Below are positions 26,901-34,400 of a DNA stretch of 39,331 nucleotides, piece by piece. A program made the position numbers and the translations under genes. Origin of the DNA: Verrucomicrobiia bacterium (lineage in GTDB: Bacteria; Verrucomicrobiota; Verrucomicrobiia; Limisphaerales; JADLHS01); assembly GCA_011525685.1 (NCBI GenBank), contig WYBW01000026.1:1-39331 (forward strand), read 5' to 3'. Positions within the stretch are counted from its first letter, which is position 1. Each line of letters starts with the position of its first letter. The notes below the pieces were generated by a model. That model saw nothing but the letters and a program-made list of their open reading frames with translations, was not told the DNA's origin and did no database searches.

Positions 26901-28421
26901 AAAGCGGTCGGCCTGGCCAATGATGTGTCCTTCGCGGGCCGGGCCGCGTTCAAGCTGGCGGGCATGGCCGCGGCCGAGGTGGCCAACGTGGCGGCGGATC
27001 TTTCCTCCCTGGCGGAAATGGATTACCAGAATGCCAAGGAGAGCGCACAGGCTGAAACCAACATCAGACTCACCTCCGCGCGCAATGAGTTTGCGGTTCA
27101 ACAACAGTTGGCCCAACTGGAACAACTCGTCCGACAGGAGGCGGTCTTGCGCCTCGAGCTCTATAATTTGCACGAGGCCGTGCAACAGTCCGGGGGCAAT
27201 TATCGGGCGGCCCTGGCACGAGGCAACCGCTTTTTGGAAGACCGGCTGCGGTTCCGTCAGCAGACTGCGGCCCAGATCCAACAGTACCGTTACAAGGACA
27301 TGGCGTTCCGGATTTTCCGGAACGACGCGCTGCAAAAATACCGGGCGCAGTTCGATCTGGCAGCGATGTACGTGTACCTGGCCGCCAATGCCTACGACTA
27401 CGAAACCAACCTGCGGGAAGGCGACCCGCGCCGTCCCGGGCAGGAATTCATGACGCAGATCTTGCGCGCCCGGTCCATTGGTCTCATTCAAAATGGAGCT
27501 CCGGTGCTCAATACGGGCAAGGGCGACGGCGGCCTGGCGGATGCCATGGCGCGCATGATCGAAACCTGGAATAACAACCTGAAAGGGCCGCTGGGTTTCA
27601 ACAATCCCTCTCAAGAAACCGGGCGGTTTTCGTTGCGGTCGGAATTGTTTCGCATCCAGGGCGGCAGTGCCGGCAACGCGCTCTGGCGCGAGACGCTCCG
27701 GCAGCACGTCGTCAGCAATCTGCTGGTGCTGCCGGAATTCCAGCGTTACTGCGTGCCGTTTGTTGACCCTCCCTACCAGCAACAGGAGCCGGCCATCGTG
27801 ATTCCCTTCAGCACCACCGTGACCTGGACGGAAAACCTCTTCGGCTGGCCGGCCGGCGGCGGCGACAACAACTTTGACGTCACCAGCTTTGCGACCAAGG
27901 TGCGGGCCGCCGGAATTTGGTTTGCCAACTACAACAATCTCTACGGTTCCGGCATGATCAACACACCGCGCGTGTATCTCGTTCCCGTCGGTAGCGATGT
28001 GATGCGAACCCCGCGGAGGTTTGCCGGGGACACGTCCGTGATCCGGGAATGGAAGCTCCTGGACCAGTTGCTGCCGCTGTGTACGGCCATCGTGCCGGGG
28101 GACCTGAGCGGGCAGGATTGGATGCCCATCACGGACACGCTGAATGGCACCCTCGCGGAAATCCGACGGTTCGGTTTCATGTTGGCCTACCACGACGCCG
28201 GCTTCAATCAGTCCCAGATCACCTCCAGCAGCCGGCTCATTGGCCGCTCGGTCTGGAACACTCGCTGGCTGTTGATCATCCCGGCAGGATCGCTTCATTC
28301 CGATCGTCAGGAAGGGCTGGCCCGCTTTATTGACGGCCCGCTGGTCGGCGGGCAACGAACGGGAAACGGTGTCACTGACATCAAACTATACTTCCAGACC
28401 TACGCCTTCCCGAACAACTGA
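20901..28421 (+). CDS. Giant exported protein, candidate TcA-like component
   Basis: 2506 residues with a Sec signal peptide ('CYLLLTLWLASLPALHSQ', cleavage near 35) and a strong GGAGG ribosome-binding site. The N-terminal 700 residues hold three related units around 'AYQHN', 'VWPYELDRF' and 'WPANF' (about 294-350, 480-535, 657-700), beta-rich and possibly lectin-like. Residues about 1170-1650 are mixed with helices. Residues about 1710-2200 are almost all helical, with long amphipathic coils and a small-residue helical stretch ('AAEVANVAADLSSLAEMDYQ', about 2027-2046). The C-terminus has 'YRAQFDLAAMYVYLAANAYD' (about 2149-2168) and ends in 'VTDIKLYFQTYA', both reminiscent by eye of the TcB-binding region of TcA toxins. 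Length, helical position and the downstream TcB-TcC-type gene fit a TcA role, but the family match is unproven. Confidence 0.7.
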   Translation: MKTQVPIARWPVTQAFRCYLLLTLWLASLPALHSQGLEFFIGYSENRNRLYDPAPPPNGQTNRAVVFLSGNVGPAGQVNTPNDGMLYLSRSTIGQAFQGGIPKPPDFFLGQSMTNPPGSSLVYAPDIDPAYKAFYLADAQQLFAAEPGFVTIVWKSGAGSPVATNYYYISSQPAARPVSIYWTEQAGTNTGAPAVDTSLGPQLVLHHNSMISSNALWLDGDQLKARSTVGSTVVEYRNRTNNAFLGVDVLEVRAYAPLSRPMADVGTFLSPAEADPATNRPIVARGLVLSPPTAYQHNRQGDPLDGSVIAVRPTAAGEEIDVCWTRRAAHGLVWPYELDRFAAQWPANFEELARRIYWTQLEDESPTKAPPVTIPNQAVPRVQIFYNPEVPSPAMSGTTNLWLEPASRQLQARHREGRILLWYDNGSLPGIIGPQFVQVMSYWPDNVSDVHIGDQLQPGWNPPDAVTPLVARGLTDNPAFAYQHNVAGSMSGSVFAVQRTTSDVQVEVFWQRTGLAGVVWPFEMDRYRATWPTNVPAEYQLYARAPAPMHGPGVMLTTNFSLMPFQEPLSHASAAAEFQTTQPGWSLLKWLSGEQVSFQVVRSVWHDDANFFSLGLNPAPIGSEITDVQHRGPRPGYIHTPEGDRYDWEIYDGKTNDPPAFRTGQIIPVNRGVLEVWWANTNHGVQWWSQVKRYTNHWPQAPVLETITIATGNGSGALPASNQNYLVYSQNNPALAGFNPNDEHAFLQQTDQTVLYALRNDLGTATTSDPYALLKFRDTSPTPRWHYRVFKVETGNLTYAREAGDFIQPPLPLSAEPPCAESTNVLGPGWRARTGEFYAKAAGDGDGATTLVMRYFYATKAGFYFPDSYLGHFPAGVTPTNLPPAGSHFPWLDQSAGTPRVPREVNYTITWPNRPDYLFVYETLVGAKHGLPEIGRQKSVEILYDQGVANQTGQIVRLIDPIQERSGTVTMPTLSPGLKVAVQGDRRYFTDLPPQLRSRVSYDASAASRKLKLRGEIVVPVAGEYYLLLNVLTARERDQMLSLPGADSSFANAVNDLYAQTSNLIGVGPQTAYGGIMPSLALTAGLASRAGYVTLAFNNSTNLTDPVQVAVIRVGCPVYKGELKVIQSDNPFDEKLTLRHSGDFAGRADQFEFEWITLPPANGGPPTAPPSNWSPFAKAGGLVDITIQGANLFTLSDNYFRCRYRPLSPPYACGTGWSEWTEPMLAPGWIKRVLAGINPYEQRIKDYQNTSVNTIVSMISQAGARWVGDVPLTQEAANQLGLIETYESVLRRGMDLSINGGLSYGPANNALLLAAGRLSDLYMLLGNEAYADASDPTIAYGTDSGQYGDAASTIHCFQNQTANLLEEELQLLRGRDDTQQPGVRAYPFYNRLVWNFTQGDGEVAYAANYNIRDNNTNGIIDEADAKLDYPQGHGDAWGHYLTALQGYYRLLQNTNFYWVPQSEAVLVGGVPVQVDYFDERRFAKAAAAKARTGAEIVSLTYRAAYTEDPSGQYQGYLDANTNRAWGVSEWANRAGQGAYFDWVTANALVPEVYQPGYRITSNTLAQVAAQSAYDLTDFVITNVIAPADVGITSNLVMQLMDLSPRQYLGRNTFVAALEVAIGQPQRWRYQELILGSAQTTGLPESSFVILDSFRGATFPNLPSLETALRLGLGTNEFDAYYASLIAPYVESPAGQPTTGLARIDRTTVPELREIAVSFEEIQQQLDKADAGLNPVGLARNVVPFDISETEITAGKTHFEQIYQRAVGAMNNAIAVFNHANNSSQILRQQADSVSEFQQRTLEREVDFNNRLIEIFGQPYAEDCGVGKTYPAGYTGPDLYHFAYVEKALLTGESSPPTRPLMIQFKELNVQSDGSLVATTNTVSYNLSVDGYEMVKPDNWGQRPVPGELQRALSDLIQTRLRLQRGLVDYDSLLSQIEDQAALLAAQQNLNADEIGILNQANNTQKTLNDKIKGSRKAQLALRYASKAAILLGDALAEGLPKAVGLANDVSFAGRAAFKLAGMAAAEVANVAADLSSLAEMDYQNAKESAQAETNIRLTSARNEFAVQQQLAQLEQLVRQEAVLRLELYNLHEAVQQSGGNYRAALARGNRFLEDRLRFRQQTAAQIQQYRYKDMAFRIFRNDALQKYRAQFDLAAMYVYLAANAYDYETNLREGDPRRPGQEFMTQILRARSIGLIQNGAPVLNTGKGDGGLADAMARMIETWNNNLKGPLGFNNPSQETGRFSLRSELFRIQGGSAGNALWRETLRQHVVSNLLVLPEFQRYCVPFVDPPYQQQEPAIVIPFSTTVTWTENLFGWPAGGGDNNFDVTSFATKVRAAGIWFANYNNLYGSGMINTPRVYLVPVGSDVMRTPRRFAGDTSVIREWKLLDQLLPLCTAIVPGDLSGQDWMPITDTLNGTLAEIRRFGFMLAYHDAGFNQSQITSSSRLIGRSVWNTRWLLIIPAGSLHSDRQEGLARFIDGPLVGGQRTGNGVTDIKLYFQTYAFPNN

Positions 28422-28486
28422 GCGCACGACGGTGCTGCAATCAATTCAACGCAAGGCTGGCGGGATCGGGGTCTGCAGATTTGGGC

Positions 28487-31400
28487 ATGGGTGGCGGAAA
28501 ACTATCGTTAAGACGGCCGCGCAAGTCTTGGTCATGGTTCAGCGGCGGGTTGATGGTTTGTTGCCTGGGGCTCGAGTTGCATGCCGCCGACAAGAGCGGT
28601 GTCAGCCCCAACACGATTTCGTTGCCGAAAGGTCCGGGTGCCATTGAGGGGCTCGGGGAATCGTTTCAACCGACACTCAACACTGGCACGGCCAAGTATG
28701 GCATCGGGCTGAAACTGCCACCTGGCACCGCAGGTCAACAACCGAGCCTGGCATTGGTTTACGAGAGCGGGAATGCCAATGGGCCTTTGGGCTTCGGCTG
28801 GAACCTGCCGGTTCCTTTCATCCAGCGACAATCGGATCGCGGCATCCCCACTTACGGCGAGAATGTGGGCTTCGACCGGGCCGATACCTTCATCACGGAT
28901 TCCAAGGAGGAGTTGGTCGCGCTGAGCAACGGTTGGCATTTCTGCAAAAACGAGGGGTCGTTTGTTCGCTATCGCCGCGAGCGCGATGCTTGGATCGGCG
29001 ACACGCCGGACGGCACCCGCCTCCATTTTGGGGTAACGGCGGGCGGTCGGATTCAGGACGGCACCAACCGGGTGTTTTGCTGGAAGCTGGAGCGCACCAC
29101 GGACACTCATGGGAACACGGTCGTTTATACCTACACCAACTTCCCCGGTGTGCAGAACACCAACCAGCAATACTTGCTGGAGATCCGCTACGGGCCGGGG
29201 GCGCCACCCTGGGAGAACTTCCATTTCGCCCGGCTGAATTACGAGAATCGTCCGGACTGGTTTGAAGATTGTCGCTCGGGATTTGCAGTGCGGACCGGGC
29301 AGCGCCTGAAAACGGTTGTGGTAGGAACGCAAGGACCATTGCTGGCCGGCCACCAGCAGGGAGACTTCAACCAGGATGGCCTGGCCGATAACCTTGTACG
29401 GCGTTACGAACTCGAATATCTCGACTACGCTGGCAGCAATTCCCATTGGTCGCTGCTGGCCAGCGTGCGTCTGGTGGGCGCGGACGGCGTCACCGCGCTG
29501 CCTCCCGCCACTTTCGGTTACAACGTTTGTCATCCGCCCGATCAGTTGTCCGCCACGGGCCGCGCCATCGCCGGCGTCAACGAGCCCCCGCTCGTCATGG
29601 ACAGTGCCTACGTGGACTTTGCCGACGTGAACGCCGATGGTCTGCCCGACGTGCTGCGTACCGGCGGGCCGGAACATTTCGCCTTCGTCAACCGTGGAGA
29701 AAAACGCGTGGCTGGCGCCCGGGTCATCCAGTGGGAAGGGCCGCTGGGAGTGGATGCCGAAGGTGGTGGAGCGTGGAATTATTCGCTCAACGCCGACAGC
29801 ACGCACCTGGCCGACATGGACGGGGACGGTCTGGCGGATTTGGTTCACAAAAGCGCGGCGGAGACGGTGTTTTATTTCGCCAATCGCGGCAACCTGCTCT
29901 GGGGTGAGAGCCGGCCGATGTCCACCGAGACTTTCACGCCTCCGGCACCGTTTGGGGTCCCCGACGTGCGCACCGCCGACGTGGATTTCGACAAGCGCAT
30001 GGACCTGATGCGCGGCGACGGACTTCAGTACCAGGTCTGGTTCAACTTCGGGCAGGATCGTTACTCAGAGCGCATCACCATCCCGCACGAGGCGGCTTTT
30101 GATTTCGCCCAACCGACGGTGCAGATCGCGGATTTCAATGGCGACCGATTACCGGACATCACGCGGGTGCGTCCCACCGGCCTCGACATCTCGGCTGGGC
30201 TGGGCTATGGCCGTTTTGCCGAACGGGTGTTTGTCCCGTTGCTGGATGACACCCTGGATGATTCGCAGGTTCAAAAGGCGAAGCTCATGGACATCAACGG
30301 CGACGGGTTGGCCGACTTGATGATCGAACGGGCCGCCCCGGGCGAATTGTGGTACTGGTTGAACCAGGCCAACTACACGCTCAGTCCGCGCAAGACAATC
30401 ACCGGCATGCCCACCGGCATGGGCCTGAATGCCGCCATCCGCTGGGCCGACATCAACGGCAACGGCTCCACCGACCTCGTCTATGCCGACACCACCGGCG
30501 AACCCCGTCTGCAAGCGGTGGACCTCGGTGAACTCCTCGGCTGCCTGCCCAGTCCGAACACTCTGCGCGCCATCTCCAACGGGATTGGGTGCGTCACGCT
30601 CATCGGTTACGAACCCTCGACGAAGTTTGCCCTCGAAGATGCCGACGCGGGCCGGCCCTGGCCCGATCCCATGCCGTTCCCGGTTTCCGTCGTCAGCGCC
30701 GTTACCAACCTGGATTCCTTGGGCCACATTTACCTCACCCTGTTCCGCTACCATGACGGCTATTACGATCCGACCGAGAAACAGTTCCGCGGCTTCGCCC
30801 GGGTCGAGCAGGTGGACGTGGGCGACCCCACCGCTCCCACCTTGGTCACCCGCTCGCACTTTGATACAGGGCGCGACTTTGAGGCGATGAAAGGCAGGGT
30901 GCTCGCGCTCACCACGGAAACGGAGACTGGAGCGGTGTTCTTGACCACAACCAACTCCTGGACGCTGCCGCCCGTGACGCTCTACACCGGTACAAATGGG
31001 ACCAACGTGACCTTCGTGCATCCTACCGGCACCGTGACGGTGATTTCCGAACTGGGCCAGGGAAGCCCACGACGGTTGGAGTCGGAGTCGGCCTATGATC
31101 GTTACGGCAATCAAACCACCAACGCCGCTTACGGCATTGTCGAAAACGGTGACCGCTCCGCGTTTAATGATGAGCGCATCAGCGTGACCGAATACGCCGT
31201 CAACACCAACGCCTGGCTGCTGCGGTTGCCCGCCCGACAACTGATCATGGATGAACACGGGACCGTCATTTCCCGGACGGAATACTATTACGATGATGAG
31301 ACATTTTCAGGCAACAACCTGGGCAACGTGACGCTGGGCAACCTGACGATGAGGCGCGAGTGGATTACGCCAAGCAATGCGACTGCATTTGTGACCTTGG

Positions 31401-34400
31401 CCCGAACCCAATACGATACTTACGGAAACCCGATCACCCTGCTTGACCCTTTGGGCTTTGCGGCCGGAGGCACGCCGGATGTTGCCGCGGGCCACGCACG
31501 GCAGCTTGTCTATGACGCTCGTTTTCACGCCTATCCCATCACCGAAGTCGTCCATGTGGGAGGCGGGAGTGAACCGTTGACCTTCCAGGCAACCTATGAC
31601 GAAGGCTTCGGCACGGTGACGACATCCACGGATTTCAACACCAACGTGACCACTTATGGCTACGATGCGCTGGCACGGCTGACCCGCATCGTCAAACCCG
31701 GCGACTCGCTCGCGTACCCGACCGTCGAATACGACTATGTCCTGGCACTGCCTGTGGGCGGCACCGGGCTGGTCAACTACGTCGAGACGCGCCAGCTCGA
31801 CTCCTCCGAAATCCAAAAGCCGAAATCCGACATGTACTTCCACTCGCGTCAGTTCGTGGATGGACTGGGCCGTACCTTGATGAACAAGGCCGAGGCGGAA
31901 CCTGAGACGGAGGGCGGCTCACCGCGCGTGACGGTCAAAGGGGCAACCTTGTTTAACGCACGCCAGAAACCGCAGGCGGTGGTCAATCCCTATTACACGA
32001 CCCTGAGCGGTGACCTGCTCGCTCAACTCGGATTCGAGCACGTTGAAGCTCCCACCTGGACCGGCCGGTTTCATGAAAACGGCCTGCTGATCACGCTCTC
32101 GTTGACCAACGCCCACAAAACCACCACCGCTTACGACGCGATACTCCGTGAGTCTGTTACCACCAATCCCGACGGCAGTTTTCGCCGCACCGCGTACGAG
32201 CCGCTGCTGACCAAATCGTACGACGAGAACGACACCGACCCGGCTTCTCCGTATTTCGACACACCCACCCTGCACTACAACGACGGCCTCGGCCGGCTCA
32301 TTCGCGTCGAGGAAATCACCCGGTTGAACGACGATGGCACGCCTTCCGGCAGCCTGAAGACCTGGCCCACTCGTTATCAATATGACCTCAATGATCAACT
32401 GACGCGGATCACCGATTCCCAGAATAATGTGAAGTGGTTCGAGTATGACGGCTTGAGACGCAAGACCTTCATGAACGATCCGGACCGGGGTGTCTTGCAC
32501 TGGGTCTATGATGAAGCGTCCAATCTCATCGAAACCACGGACGCCAAGAACCAGCGGATCACCTACTCCTACGACGGGGCAAACCGTCTCCTCACCGAGA
32601 AATATCACGACGGACTCCCCCTTCCACCGTGGCGTGGCTCAACCCTCAACCCCCAACTGTCCACCAACTTCAGTGTGATCTACCACTACGACACACCGTT
32701 GCCCAATTTGCCGCAAGGCGACAACACGACCGCCACCGCGCGCAACACCAAAGGCATGCTGGCCTGGGTCGAGGATCTGTCCGGCGAGGAACACATTTCC
32801 TATGACGCACGCAGTCGCAACGAGTGGTTGGTCAAGCGCGTCCCCGATCCGGTCTTCCTCTCAACGCTCAACTCTCAGCCCACGACCCTGGTGAGCTACC
32901 GGACCGCTTTCGATTACGACTCCGCCGACCGGGTGACCCGCGTCGTCTATCCTGACAACGACGAAATGGCCTATCGCTACAATGCCCGCAGCCTCGTTCA
33001 CCAGATCGTTGGCGGCGCGAACGGGCTGACGCAGGATGGGCTGGTCATTCGCGACATCCGCTATCACCCCTCCGACCAGCAGGTCGAAATCAACTACGGC
33101 AACGGCGTTCGCACCACCTATCATTACGACTTGCGGATTCGCTTGAAGAATCTGCTGACGGTGTCCCAACCCGCGACGCTCAGCCAACCGCTGATCAACT
33201 TCCAATACGACTTCGATGGGGTCTCCAACATCAGAACCATCGAAGACCGTCGTCCCGGCTCGGCCGTCCCCGAAGGCGACCCCCGCCGCAACACCCAACT
33301 GTTCCAGTACGACGATCTCTATCGCCTGACCCGGGCGCAGTATTCTTTCGAGCTGCCGGGCCAGACCGCCCGGAACGATGGCGAGATCAATTACCGCTAT
33401 GATCGCATCGGCAACATGCTCGCTCAGACCAGCACGCTGACCAACCATTTGGAAAAGGGCCTGCCCGTTGCCGATTTGGGCGAAATGGACTCCGGCGGCA
33501 GCCCCGGTCGCTGGAATCGCAATGGCCGCTCGACTGGCGATCCTCCGGGTCCGCACGCGCTCACTTCAATTCGGCATTCGGAGTTCGGAGTTCGGAACTA
33601 CCAATACGACGCCAACGGCAACATGCTTACAGTGGACGGTCTGACGAACACCTGGGACTTCAAAGACCGTCTGGTCGCCGTGGAGAATTCTGAAATGCGG
33701 GCTGAATACACTTACGACTACTCCGACCGCCGCATCCTCAAACACGTCGTCTACAACCAGGATTCAACGAATCGAGAATCACGAGTCACAGTGACGTATG
33801 TGAATAAATACTTTGAAGTGCGCGAGCACGACGCCCCCACCAAGTACATCTGGAACGGGGCCACCCGTGTGGCTCGTGTCACTGGATCACTTTCCACCAA
33901 CCTCCGCGTCCAGCACCTCCGCCTTTACCCCGGCTGGAATCTCTGCTCCCTTGCCGTTTCTTCTCTCACTCCGCTTTGGGGAGAGGGCCGGGGTGAGGTA
34001 CTCTCCGGCGCTTTCCGATGGAATTCCGCAACCTTGGGTTGGGATGAAGTGCTGCCGAGCGACACCCTTCCCGCTGGCACCGTCCTGTGGCTGAGAGCCA
34101 TCACCAATTCCACGCTGACTGTGATTGGCTCGTACTCAGAACCGACTAATCGAACCGCAATGCTTGGAGGCAATTTCTTTCCCAGTCGCGGTCTGGAGGC
34201 TTGGGATGCGCGAGCGGCCATTTCCAATCTAACATCTGCTGCGCTGTGGACTTTCGACCCAGCGATTGATCGTTGGCTGATTTCGCTGCCGGCGGCCTTC
34301 CAGTTACAATCCGAAACGCCGCTTCACGTCGCCCCAGGTCACGCCGTGTTCGTCAGAACGGATACGCCTACCGAACTTGATGTACCTGAGTCCAACCTGC

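Noticed and set aside
24045..28355. Long minus-strand frames antisense to the 2506-aa gene
   Set aside because: Antisense shadows of a GC-rich gene; no signal peptide, domain or ribosome-binding site supports them, whereas the plus strand has coherent protein text throughout.
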